Below are positions 36,810-47,725 of a stretch of DNA of 64,000 nucleotides, in pieces. The stretch spans positions 8,308,001 through 8,372,000 of the forward strand of contig CM114272.1 of the NCBI GenBank assembly GCA_050084515.1. The letters are read 5' to 3'. The DNA comes from Blasia pusilla. Its lineage: Eukaryota > Marchantiophyta > Marchantiopsida > Blasiales. The notes under the pieces were generated by a model. It saw only the letters and a program-made list of their open reading frames with translations, had not been told where the DNA came from and ran no database searches. Each line of letters starts with the position of its first letter. Position 1 is the stretch's first letter. The position numbers and the translations under genes are program-made.

Positions 36810-37695
36810 GTGTGAACGGGGGTGTTATCGCTACACGCGGCCGAGGTGGATGAGGGTGTTGGTGGAGCAACCTTCTATGTCGTGTAGCATTGAGTACCAA
36901 AGGTTACTTGGCAGCAAAGCTTAAGATGGATACATTACCACCGCCAGCCATTGATCGTGAGAGGCTTACACCTAGTGTATGTATGTTGGACAACCGGAGT
37001 GGGATATTCCGATTGGTGAGTCCTACAGATGTGTATAGACTAGATAGAGTCTTGTTAGACTCATGGCCCAACCTTGATGTTGGGAAAGGCGGCATGTATT
37101 GGTTTGGGTTTTTGAGGTCGAGCTTGAGCCTTGCCCATTCCAGATTCAAACATCACTTGGAGGAGCCAATGATAGGTCTCAATTCATGACACGGAGAATT
37201 TTTTTCTGCACGCTTGAGACCAGATCATGCGATCGATAGCTCCCTGTTGGGAGTATCTACATGGTAGTCACATCACCGAGTCGATGATGTATTAGTTGAG
37301 GAGTAGTATTGTACCCGATGCGGGTTTTCAGATGGATTATTGACCGAGACAATGTCTTATAGACCTGGTTGGCGCTCAAGGGATGGACGATGAGCCAAGT
37401 GCCTGTGAGATTTATTTATGGGGTTTCGACTGCACAGAGTCTAGCAAGACTTATCTCCGGTCTATACACCGTCCCCGTAGGGACTCACCAATCGAATATC
37501 CCACCAGCTTGTCCAACATACATACACACCAGGTGTAGTCCTCTCACGATCAATGGTGGCCGGGCTGGTAATGTATCCATCTTCGCCGCCGGGCCGCCAA
37601 GTAGCACGGTACTCAATGCTACACCCGATATAGAGGGTCGCTCCACCGCAACACCCTCATCCACTCACCACGTAGCAAGAATACCCCACGCTCAC
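36810..37695. repeat. Inverted repeat, arms about 36810-37065 and 37435-37695
   Basis: The arms share, in opposite orientation, GGTGGATGAGGGTGTT/GTGGATGAGGGTGTT, GTGTAGCATTGAGTACC, AAGATGGATACATTACCA, CCATTGATCGTGAGAGG and GATTGGTGAGTCC. The spacer is about 370 bp. Similarity is high but with many indels. One arm reads PPPAIDRERLTPSVCMLDNR. It probably belongs to family B or a related element, but the gene is not identified. Confidence 0.85.
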
Positions 37696-38105
37696 ACAAC
37701 GGTTCGCTAGCTGAAATATAAGAGCTAAGTCAACTCCTAAAGCCATCAACTCCGCGGGTCGGTAAAAATAATGGGGATCCTAACACCGGTTGCCATCCGC
37801 ACACGCTTTGATGTTGCATCCGTGTCTACTACACGCAATGTAGATGCCTCTATCCCGGTGTTGGCTCAATAGGCTACGAGGAACCATGGATGGAGTCCTA
37901 AGCACCTCGCACAATAAGAATAATCGGGAAGCCTAGCTCGCCCCCCTCACCCCTCTGTGGGTCCAACTCACAAGAGAGCACCACGTGAGTCCGACGCCGA
38001 GTGGCTCCCTCAGAATCGCACTGATGCCTCAACCAATGCCGCACTCGCCATATAAGAGAGATCATTCCTCAATAAGAGGTGGAAGCCCTTGCTCCCGAAC
38101 CCGAT
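37696..38105. other. Unassigned sequence next to the inverted repeat
   Basis: No supported frame. It probably continues minus-oriented family B sequence between the gag RGG box and the inverted repeat, but I could not align it elsewhere in the window. Confidence 0.3.
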
Positions 38106-38930
38106 CTATGCCGATACCACCATAGTAGCCAACCGCTCCAATTGCTCAATCCTAACAACCATAGCTGACTTTGTCGTAGTGGTAGGGGTAGCCAACGTAG
38201 GCTCTCCAACCACTGGTCCACCTCTACCACCCCTACCACCTCTACCACCTCGGCCTCTCGGAGCTATTCCACCACCGCCGCGGCCTGATCTCAACTCAGA
38301 TAAAGATCAAAGCAACGCCTCGAGGATGACCTGGTCTCCCTTAATGATCACACCGAGTTGGGGCCGATCGAGGCCCATCCTCCAAAGTCCGTCTCCCATC
38401 CTCTTGGGGACAAAACTTCCTAACATGATCACCTCCACATGTCCAACATGACTGCCCTTGTTGTGGGGCAGCAAATGAAGGCAATGGTCTCGCGCAAGTG
38501 TCCTCTAGGACTCGACCGAGGTCGTGTGTACCCTCCACGACTCCCACTACTACTACCACCACCACTACTATGAGACTCGTGAGGTGGGTCGCCAACACGA
38601 AGTAGTTGTTGTATCCCTATTGAATGCGGATGTCACCACTCTTCTCCTTCACCATGTTAAGCTCAATCTTCTCGAGATAGAGCAAACACATGGGTCAATG
38701 TGGGTGAATCATCACTCATAAGAGTAGCATCACGCACTCCTACGGGCGCAATCCCTCTCGCCTCCAAGATCCCATACCAAAATCGGATCGCTCGAGCCTC
38801 GCCACACCCTAGGTAATGAAATCGTTGCCGATACGAGTGTATGCTCACTTAAGACTCTCACCGCCTTTTCGCTTCAAATTCTTGAAGACTCTCAACTTCT
38901 CTCGGCCTTCACTCCCCCTCGATAGTTCTC
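38106..38930 (-). pseudogene. Family B gag: core, CCHC knuckle and RGG box
   Basis: On the minus strand, 38848-38663 gives a gag core piece (RQRFHYLGCGEARAIRFWYG). 38598-38341 contains QGQSCWTCGGDHVRKFCPQ (knuckle at 38410-38448), and 38294-38106 encodes an Arg-Gly-Gly run (RGRGGRGGRGGRGG). Knuckle plus RGG box is an RNA-binding tail. The knuckle has only three residues between the second Cys and His, where four are usual, so one codon may be lost. The frames are separate and the copy is dead. The orientation is opposite to the B sequence that follows at 38935. Confidence 0.7.
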
Positions 38931-38934
38931 ATGG

Positions 38935-40080
38935 TGAGGGATTACACGACGCTAGGTCTCGATTGTTTTGGGAGATGTTACGAGTGTTACGACATCTTCA
39001 GGTTCATCAAGCACGTGTTTTGCTTACATTCTAGAGAATGTTCCATTGTTGGGTGACACTGACTCGGATGATGGCGAAGTGTTCATGAGGTGCGGTCTTG
39101 ATTGACCAGCGTGTTGTTGGATGTAGCGCGAGTTGGCTCAAGGCACATCGCCCACGCTTGTGGTGGAAAACTTGTTGCCTAGGAGGTTCTACGCCAAGCA
39201 TATGATGCAGTAGTGGGATCCTTGCCTTTACAAAGGATAGTATCTTGGATAATGGGCGACTTTTCGTGTGGTGAGGGTTATTGATCGGTCACCCATGGCA
39301 AGCAGTGAACCGTGGGGCCAACCTAGGATGGCACTACCCACATTTGTGAGTTTTCCTTGTCACATGCATACAGGAAGGTGGTCCCGGCTTGTATGGATTC
39401 TCATGTGCGAGAAGTTGGTGGAGCCTAACGCTGATGAGAGAGAGCATGCGATGGGATTTGCTATCGTGTGACAATGTTGCTTCCATTTCGAGGCTTCACG
39501 ACGCCATGTTGGGTCAGCCATGGACCCGAATTGTTTGACTTGGATTTTGAGTCTTGGTATACGAGCAAACACAACTTTGGACTATGTCTCGGGTCTTACA
39601 CCCTTGTAATGAGCTCGATGGCTACCAGTGACGGTAGAGGCATCGGTTGGGGGGCAGGAGAGTAGTATTTTGCATCCTGGAGTAAATGGGATGTTATGGT
39701 CGGGCATGTGGAGTTGGTTGCTCATGCGGGTGGAGGAGTTATTTGCTCGGGATGATGGTGTAGCTAAGGGTGTACCATCTTGTGAGGGGGTTATGAGCAG
39801 CCAATGACATCATCCTCTCCTCTAGTGTGCCAAAGGAGGAGACTTGGGAGCTATTACTTGGGCCCAAGCTACGGGAGGTGAGAAACGACGCTGACACGCC
39901 TCCTACGTGCTTATAGGAGTTGTTTTGCCTTTTAGCATGAAGGAGTTGATTTCTCGGGTTGGACCCAGATATACGGATTGATTTGGCTAGTGATACGCTA
40001 ATATTTCGTCAGTCCCTACCGATATAGTGATATGGAGAGGGACGTGATTCAGAGCAGTGATGTTGGACCTTTGAGGTCGG
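38935..40080 (+). pseudogene. Family B region between gag and RT (plus-strand copy)
   Basis: 38960-39050 matches 5490-5570 read on the minus strand, so the stretch corresponds to the pre-RT region of family B. Short frames (38816-39034, 39268-39471, 39468-39665) have no recognised active site. It flows without interruption into RT at 40085. The abrupt change of orientation at about 38930 marks an inversion breakpoint. Confidence 0.5.
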
Positions 40081-40084
40081 ATTA

Positions 40085-41159
40085 GTGGAGTTGTCGATGG
40101 AGAGTATGCATCGCCATTGTCATGCTCGCTAAAAAGGATATGCATGGCAACTACCCGGATATGCGATGTGTGGAGATTACCGCCCTATCAATCGGCAAAC
40201 CAAGGCCGATAGGTATGCCATGTCTACACCTAAGGAGATCTTTGATGGTGGGACAGCAAAGATTTTAGTATTTTTGATCTTCGGCAGATACCATCAATTG
40301 CCGATTCGGGAGAGTAACAAGGCCAAGACAACATTTTGGGGTGTCAACTCATGGCAAGGATTGTTTGTACGAATGGAAATTTTACCCTTTGGGTTGAAGA
40401 ATGCACCGCCGAAGTTTGAGAGAGTGATGGACAAGATCCTAGCAGGTTGGATTTTGTTTGGTGTTACATTGATGATATCTTGGTGTTCAGTAACACGGTG
40501 GAGGAGCATTAGATACATTTGCAGATGGTGTTTGCGCGGTTGAAAGCTCATGGTCTACATTTGCATCCAGGAAAGTGTAAGTTCTTCCATGAGGATGTTG
40601 AGTACTTGGGTCATGTGATCTATCCAGGTGGTTTGGGAGTTCAGCAAGCAAAGGTGGAGGCTATTGCACTTATTCCGCGTCTGGTAGATGTGAGTAGAGT
40701 TCGAGCATTCATGGGATTGGCGAACTACTATTGGAGGTATGTGAAGGAATTTTGTGCTATGGCAAAGCCTTTGAACCAATTTCTGAAATCAGATCAAGAC
40801 TGGCATTGGGGAGATGATCAGGAGAGAGCTTTTGTGGAGCTTAAGGCCCAGTTGGTGGCGGCGCCTATCTTGAGGAGACCTATTAGAGGGCGCCCATTTC
40901 GCTACATAATAATCGATTGGAGTAGGTTGGGACTTGGAGCGGTGTTTACACAACATGATGATGAGCACATGGAGTTTGTGGTGGCCTATGCAAGTCGCTT
41001 TCTTTTCAAAAATTCAGCTGAGTCGCGCTTATAGTTCATATGAGGGAGAGTGCTTGGCAATAGTGTGGGTGTGGGCACACTTTAGGTGTTACTTGTTTGG
41101 CATACGCTTTACCCTTGTTATCGATCACCACCCGCCAAGTGGTTGATGGAGTCGACATG
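40085..41159 (+). pseudogene. Family B reverse transcriptase and start of RNase H, cut by an LTR
   Basis: 40166-40543 encodes MCGDYRPINRQTKADRYAMS, YHQLPIRESNKAKTTFWGVN and LPFGLKNAPPKFERVMDKIL. The catalytic motif lies near 40460-40480 but is frameshifted. 40519-41034 (171 codons open) gives the thumb/connection: CKFFHEDVEYLGHVIYPGGL, RVRAFMGLANYYWRY and LVAAPILRRPIRGRPF. RNase H follows (YSSYEGECLAIVWVWAHFRC, FTLVIDHHPPS) and stops within the TDHxP region where family A LTR sequence begins at 41172. It is closely similar to 2866-4237 of the other B copy. Confidence 0.85.
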
Positions 41160-41171
41160 TTTACACGGAAG

Positions 41172-42370
41172 TGTAATGTACAAGTGTTTCTAGTTTATAG
41201 TCGTTTTAATAAGTTCGATCCCCAAGAGGATCATTGTTTGATGAAAAGAGAGTTCGAATTACACTTCGTTGTAATAGTTGTATTTAAAGGTGTGTGAGTT
41301 ATATTAAATGTCTTATCAATATCTTCTGATCTTACTTAGTACCAAAGGATCTTTCTCACCTTCTAGTGGAATTGTTCAGTAGATTTTCTTCTCAACATCA
41401 AGAAACCTCATAGAGATCTCAACACAAAAGTCGGCTTCTCCTACTTTCGAACTCAACTGCCTCGGCAAGTTACTCTTGTCAACAAACAGATTTCCTACAA
41501 CGATATTGATTATTTCATTGATGAGAAAGGTTCGCTCATTCACTCTTCACTGCAGACTCCAAAAAAGAATACTGACATAAGCATCGCACATCCGAATGAA
41601 TGAATGATTGCTTTACTACTCCATCAAGAACGAGAAAGCTTCAAAGTGTATACAAGCTCAAGAGGGTACTACTTTCTTGCTCGCACCATTCCTACTACAT
41701 AGGACTTGAAGAGAATGATGATTATGGCTTCGCTTGCTTCTTAAATATTCGCTGGAGTGGAAGTGATCCTAAGATTCAAAACTTTCTTGATGAAGCTAGT
41801 GTCTCTTCACTATTTCTAACTACCTAGATCTATGGTTCTCTTTAGCTTTTCCTACGATCCCTGTGTGAACCAGAGTACAAAATTGTCCTAACTACCAATT
41901 TGATACAAAGGGTCGCGCCTTCCTAGTGTAACTGTTTTAACATGCGCCTCTTGAAATCACAGTCCTTCTTAGCTTCGCTTCGTTAGACTTCATGAGGACT
42001 ACTACTCCATGCTTTGTTCTTTGTGCTTCGCGCTTCATTAAAGAGCGAAGTACTTTTTTCTTCTTTTCTTCGTGATGCTTCGTTATGTCGCGAAGCACTT
42101 CAAAGACAGAGCTTTGTACATCTTCATTGAGCTTCGTTAAGCTTCATTAAGCTTTGTTCTGAGTCTTGAGACTTTGTTATTGCGTTTTCCTCTCCTCTAA
42201 GGCAAATCCTTGATCTTCCATCTCCGCTTTGTCCTGTGAGCTTTGTGATTCACTTTAATCTTACTCATTTCTCCTCATAATAAAGAATAATCAAAATCAT
42301 ACTGTATATACAAGTCTTCGTTGAATAAAAAGAGGTATTTCCTCAAAAGTACAAAATTGTGGGTATCACA
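41172..42370 (-). repeat. 3' LTR of the family A element at 41172-45685
   Basis: The ends are TGTAATG (reverse complement of CATTACA) at 41172 and GGGTATCACA at 42370, giving 1199 bp, the same length as the element E LTRs. The tail GTTCGATCCCCAAGAGGATC lies near 41213-41232. It is more diverged than the two element E LTRs are from each other. Confidence 0.9.
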
Positions 42371-42999
42371 TACCCCCTTCCTCAAATGTGAGCCGGCCCG
42401 GCGAACACTTCATGATGTTTCTTCTAACTCCATAAAAGTATCCTCTAAACTATCGAACTCTGGGGTAGATGGAAAACGACCGTGAATAGTAGAAGGTTTG
42501 TTGATAATGTGGGGGTGTGATTAGCATTCTTTCTCGCGATCCGTTAACAACTAATTTATCGCCTAGTACTGCTCAACTAATACATCAAATGGAGTAAATA
42601 ATGGTAACTCTTCACAAGTGATGGATAGATGGGAAACACTTCCGAATAGGCTTCATATGATTGTCAAATTGACGCTTCCAATGTTTGTTGATATAGTCGA
42701 TTTCCTCGCTTCATCTGCTGTTCAAATTCTTGCTTGCTTTGTCGACTAACTCCTTGACATCTTATGGTCCAACTAGACTTCGCTGAGTAGCTTCGCTTCC
42801 GCTTCTAAGACCGCAATCCTACCGTAGCCTCCACCACCCGCCAAGAAGTCTTTGTTCATTTCTTGATGTTCTTGAAGCAACTTCAAGATTCAGATGCCGA
42901 TGGCCAATTTCTTGAATTTTTTGTGCACACGACGATCCGATGTCGACATCGTTGGATTAGATGCAAAGGTTCGTTGACCCGCAAAGCTAATCGACGCCC

Positions 43000-44410
43000 C
43001 ACATTCGGAGATAAATCGCCAAGCTCTCCCATTGGCGCATGCCGTTTTTCAGATCGACATCGAACTAAGTCGCTTTGAGCTTTATGGGCGTGGTCTTCGT
43101 GGTTCGAGTTCCTCATCCCGCAGACGTGAAGATTTTTTTCGCTACCCGACGCCGGCTTCGCTTTCGACAAAGCTTGGGCCCTACAATTGAGGTCATCCAG
43201 GCTTGTAAATATCGCCCACCGCTGTCGTGGTCGCTCAGGTGAAGGACATGTTGAGTTGATTCATGACCGGCATAGCTAATTGCAAGAACCACACCATATC
43301 GCTTTGTCGTCTGGGGACATGAGATGAAGTGCAAGGCGGTGATCACTCGCCCGAGGCGCCTCATCCGAGTCCTCCTAAGTGACGGGTTTTGGTGCCAAGG
43401 GTGTTTCAAAATTGACTCGGCCACGCTTTGGTCTTGGCATTTGGGTGGTGTCTTCGTCCTTCTTTAAAGCCGAAGTATGGGGATGTTGCTTGGGTGCTTC
43501 AGAGGGCGGTGTGACTTCGCTGCTACCCATTGTACCGGCTCCGCTTTTGTGGTAGTTGACGGGAGTAACTTTATGCACCAATCTAGCGCCTCATCCGCGT
43601 CAACCTCGCTTATGAATATAAAGATGGATTAAGAAAGGAGATAGGAAGGACTTCGTGCTTGGATGAAGCGCTTCCACCATTGCTCGTGACGCGTCTCGCC
43701 CACAAAAAGAAGCTTAAGTCGACTCCCGGGCTTCGGGGTCCAGGTCCGATTCGAGATGATATAGCACATCTTCACGAGCTTATTCGTCAGATAGTAAGAA
43801 ATAGTAGGATTAAACAAAGTCATCAAGTGTTTGCAAAACTGACCAAAGACCGGCGGTGAGAGCGAAGTAGCCTTGTAGCCATTCTTGCCAAGGCGATCCG
43901 ACGTGACTGAGCCGAGTGCTAATAGATCTTCGTGTTTTACTAGCAACTCCGTGTCATACTGTGATTCGGAGCGGCCGGGAGCAGATAAGTTGCTCTCCGC
44001 CATCCGCCCATTGTTGTGGCGAGCTCGATAGCAAAGACCCTTCCTTCAAACTTGGTCGGCCGTCGAAGAGCCGGCTCACGAGTAGTTTGCCGATGTCAAG
44101 GTCTAGTTGGCTTGAAAGAAAGTTGCCAAAGATCGCCCTCCAGCCGCTCGACCAGCCGTGAAAGCTTGACCACGTGCATGGCCGCACTTCGCAAAATGGG
44201 TGTGGAGTCGCCACGAGGCATGCAGTAGGTTGATCTCGATGAACACCCCGCTTTGGTCCGCTTATGATGAACTTTGTGGTGATTCTATCCATGAAAATAC
44301 CCGCTTGGTTAAGAAGGAACGCTTTTATAGTCCAATCCTCCCGCGGTTCTTGGTTGTGGCGCCTGTGGTCAGAATAAGAAGGTTGGCGCTCATGCTCGCA
44401 AAGCTCCACT
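43000..44410 (-). pseudogene. Family A extra ORF (aORF) downstream of integrase
   Basis: Minus-strand frames 44409-43954 and 44003-43629 align with the aORF of element E. Shared stretches include AIFGNFLSSQLDLDIGKLL, SQYDTELLVKHEDLLALGS and ISYYLTNKLVKMCYIISN. A third frame (43581-43375) gives PRPKRGRVNFETPLAPKPV, the same as PRPKRGRVNFETPSAPNPS at 54326-55009. No transmembrane or fusion-peptide pattern typical of env was seen. The layout of the central part recalls plant-transposon proteins found in other Athila/Tat-type elements, which is only an inference. Several indels break it. Confidence 0.6.
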
Positions 44411-44561
44411 CCTCTTGTGCTTCGCGCTTCGCAAAGCTCTAGTCCTCTTGTGCTTCACTCACCCCCCTACCTCGGGTTTTAGTCCGGTAGGATGGCGGCT
44501 CATGATACCGCCAGATATGCATCCCATTGACACGTGTTGGGAGTTCTTCCTCTAAGGTCCC

Positions 44562-45674
44562 CTAACCGCAGAGATCCGTTGTCATAGATGGCCAATACTT
44601 GTAGGGTCCCATCCAGCTCAATTTTAATTTCGGGAACTTTATCCGACGGTTATCATATAACAAAGACCAGTCCCCACGCCGATAGATCGCGTCGAGATGT
44701 CGATCGTAACATTGTTTTGCGTTCATCTTATACATGTTTGGTCCGGGAAAAGCCAAGGTGCGGGTTTCCTCCATGCGTACCAAGGTCTCGCCCCTTCCTG
44801 GGAAATCCCGGCGTCGCTTCGTTTCGATTTCCTTCCAACACGCGATAAGTGGGCACACCATTCAATAGGTGTTAAGGGATGAACGCCATAAGTCAAGAAG
44901 AACGGGGTATACTTTGTAGTAACCTTTTCGGGGTTCAGTATGCCCACAATGCCGCGGGAAATTTTCATATCACGCCATAGGAATACGAATCACAATCGAT
45001 TCAATATCCTGGCAAATCAGCCGTTAGACTTCTCTCACAACCCATTAGCTTTAGGTTATAGGCGTGGTCTTCCGATGCTTAATGAGGAAGTGGGAAGTGA
45101 GAGACTCAATAGTCTTATTCAAGAAGTGAGTGCCACGATCACGACCAATTCCCCAATGGGCACCATACCGAGTGATAATCATTTCAGATAAAAATTTGGC
45201 CACCGCCTCATCATTATCTTTTATTGCCGCCACCGCCGACCATCTTGGTACAAAGAGTCGTTGGCTATAAGGATATACTTCCGCGTGTGTGGCAAGTAGC
45301 GGGGGAGATAGGGCCCACAAAGTCAATACCCCATTTTTCAAAAGGAGCTAGGGGCATGATGGGTACCAAAGGCCATCGCGATAGCCGTTGGTCGCCTTGC
45401 CCTTTGGCACATCACAACTTTGGATAAAGTTACCGACATATTTGTACATAGTTGGCCACCAATAACGTATGGCTAAGATTTTCTTAACGGTATTTTTTAC
45501 CGCATAGTGTCCACCAGAATCAGCTGAATGCATGGCTCTGATGACGTGGTGGATTTCTTCTGTTTCCAAGCATCGCCGATACTCTTCATCCGCACCTAAT
45601 TTGAATAGTATCCCCCGACATAGCTCATATGGTCCCACCTTGTGTAAGAAGACTGCTTGTTCCTCCGCGGTCAT
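44562..45674 (-). pseudogene. Family A integrase (degenerate)
   Basis: 45674-45348 gives the zinc-binding domain region (HSADSGGHYAVKNTVKKI, YWWPTMYKYVGNFIQSCDVP; one Cys of the pair is visible). 45341-45051 gives core sequence with EAVAKFLSEMIITRYGAHWG and DRGTHFLNKTIESLTSHFLI, in which the second catalytic Asp is seen and the downstream Glu is lost in an indel. 44968-44562 gives the C-terminal part with LTYGVHPLTPIEW. The 5' side is truncated by unit D at 45686. Confidence 0.75.
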
Positions 45675-45685
45675 AGGAGCGGGAA

Positions 45686-45755
45686 AGGGGGGCTGGTATT
45701 CTGGCAGGAGAGAGTAAGAGAGGAGAGGAAGAGAGGAAGAGAGGAGAGTCTCTCT
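45686..45755. repeat. Terminal sequence of unit D shared with the foldback element
   Basis: GGGGCTGGTATTCTGGCAG, a GAGAGGAAGAGAGGA run and GAGAGTCTCTCTTCAAAAAA correspond to the reverse complement of 5295-5368. About 65 bp are alike with small differences, far beyond the simple GA tract. Confidence 0.75.
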
Positions 45756-47371
45756 TCAAAAAAAGGGGCCAAATCCGCCTCTCTTCAAAATTTTTTGACA
45801 TATTTGAAAATTTTGTTTGCTTTCAAATTCATGAAATCTTTAGAAGAGAGTATTTAGTGGTCCACATTTGGCTCCTAAAGAAACCTCCTCTTCCCGGGGC
45901 GAAAAAGGAGACATCATAAGATCACTACAAATATTTTTCCATCACTCTCCATGTGAGCCTAAGTTTCTTAACATTCCCTGCTCCCTGGTCAAGAAAAAGC
46001 AAAGGTTCTTGGTATTTTTGTTGGAGGACCACCCGGATGCCAACTCTCTTTTGCGTGGATTGTTGCCTCGTGATCATGGCTCCCTAAATTGCCCCATAAC
46101 CATTTATAACTTGGTTATGAATGGTGTCCGCCAAGACCAACTTTGTGAAATGTGAACACATGAGATCACCATAAGAAAGGAAAGATTTTTAGAAGTGATT
46201 TTCTTCCACCCCGCACCCACGCATTTATCTAACAAAGTTGGGAATCCAAAATGGCAATCGGACAGTAGTAGGAATACGCACATCTTAGACAAGAAAAGAA
46301 GCCTACAACCGGGTTTGGCATAATGTAGGGGAACGAGCCAAAAGTTAAGAGGGCCGCACAATGCGCCGGTTGGTCTCACCGATAGAGTCCGATCACTCAT
46401 AATAACCCGCTGAACTGGACAAGCCTTGCTTGAAATGGTAAAAAGTTGCGGCAAATGGGCAAAAGCAAAAGTTGCAACCGCTAATCGGAATCATACGGCT
46501 GAATTGTAATTCGAGTAGCTAAAAGAACACAATCCACAAGTCCAAAAATATTCGAGCAAAATTTTACAAACACCATTATGGGTTGAAAAACTCGCCCTTA
46601 TTACTCCAAGGAACCTCGAAATGTACATTTGACCTAGTCTATGATTTCTTTAGCCTCGTCATCTACAAATTTACTCCTAACTCTCCTCGTGATGACCAAA
46701 GGAATGTCCTAGGATACAAGTGGCTCCTTCCGGCCGATTGTAGACGGGATGGAAAATGTTGGCGACCGAGAGCCTTGGCCCCCCTAGGTACACCATAACG
46801 GTCCCATGTTACCCGATTCGAGTCTCACCGCTTCCTCGGCAAAAGATACCTTGTACACTCGCAATGTGACACCCATCCAGTATCAATATGTGCTTTGTCC
46901 CCGGTAATACCATTATGGCAATCACACAGGTAGTAGGAATCCAACACGTCTGAGAGAAGAAAAGAAGCCTACGCCTGCTTTTACGAGTTGAGGGAAGGTG
47001 CCAAGGGAAGAAGCCCGCCAGATCGCTTCTTAAGTTGGACCAACAGGAAAGAGTCGATCAGCAACTTGTCGGAACCGACAGTTGCCTGGAAGTGGTAAAA
47101 AGGTGTTGTCAAAAAGTGAAAACTTGCAAGCAGGAGAAATCCAACGGTTTGCAAAATAGAAGTCCGCGGAGTTCATAGACGGCATTCAAAAAGAAAAAAT
47201 GTTAAGCAAACTTTTACAACCACCACCATCGCTCAAAAATCATCTCCTTTTTATCATCCAAGAAAGCTCGAATCAGACATTTGATCTATTCTTTGAAATC
47301 TTTTGCCTCATCATCAAATAGCTCCCTTACTCCAAACGCCGCAATAAGCCTGGTCCTTGAGTTCTTTCAAC
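45756..47371. other. Unit D sequence downstream of the gene, with a long direct duplication
   Basis: No supported gene; short frames such as 46454-46104 (minus) show no domain. Two direct copies of a segment of about 410 bp, offset by about 660 bp, fill 46251-47325. This would be 3' untranslated or terminal sequence of D. Confidence 0.4.
46251..47325 (+). repeat. Direct duplication inside unit D (46251-46670 and 46915-47325)
   Basis: Both copies contain TGGCAATC-ACA-GTAGTAGGAAT, GAAAAGAAGCCTAC, GTGGTAAAAAG, CAAAATTTTACAA/CAAACTTTTACAA and ACATTTGA-CTA-TCT-TGA followed by TTT-GCCTC-TCATC. The offset is about 660 bp and divergence is considerable. Confidence 0.75.
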
Positions 47372-47725
47372 TCACTCGTCATCGTCCGAGAGCTCTTGCA
47401 AAATTACTTTCGCCTTGCCTCCGATTTTTGAATTGTTGGAAGTGACGATGGAGTCACTACCAAGGGTGGGTCCGGAACCGAGCTCGGATTCGTGGAGAGT
47501 TGTACGCCCCAACAAGCCTTTCAGATTTCGCTTTGCCTCCTTGCAAAGGTCAAACAGCCTCGCTTTCCTCGAGGCGTAGAGAATGTTCCGCCACTGCCAG
47601 CGCCTTTGATACTTGCCTCGAAAGTCCCACTTAGTCGAACACCAAGTCACCCGGCCTTGAGCAGAGCTCGATGAGCGCTTGCATCGGGTCGGGCGACTTT
47701 TCCTTCCTCCCTAAGTGGGGTATGC
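47372..47725 (-). pseudogene. Unit D gene, last exon: amino-methyltransferase-like C-terminal domain
   Basis: After a clean acceptor (GCAAG at 47726-47730) the exon reads IPHLGRKE and then KSPDPMQALIELCSRPGDLV ending FD plus a stop. This resembles the N4/N6 DNA amino-methyltransferase stretch K-P-x-x-LLxxLI-x-x-S-x-PGDxVLD that precedes the glycine-rich SAM loop. In the next codons the same frame gives VSKALAVAEHSLRLEESEAV, fitting the helix and GxE strand that follow the SAM loop. A frame change then leads to DLCKEAKRNLKGLLGR and an acidic end KVILQELSDDDE with a stop at 47372-47374. The SAM-loop glycines are not visible, one stop and at least one frameshift intervene, so it is inactive as written. 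A family assignment by search is needed. Confidence 0.5.

Larger units (their letters stand above)
41172..45685 (-). mobile_element. Family A element, 3' half (3' LTR, aORF, integrase)
   Basis: Minus-strand order is integrase (45674-44562), aORF (44410-43000), polypurine tract (about 42373-42382) and 3' LTR (42370-41172). It is inserted into family B RNase H on the left (GGAAG directly outside the LTR). On the right it is cut within the integrase zinc finger region by unit D. RT and gag of this copy are missing next to D, so part was deleted or lies elsewhere. Confidence 0.82.
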
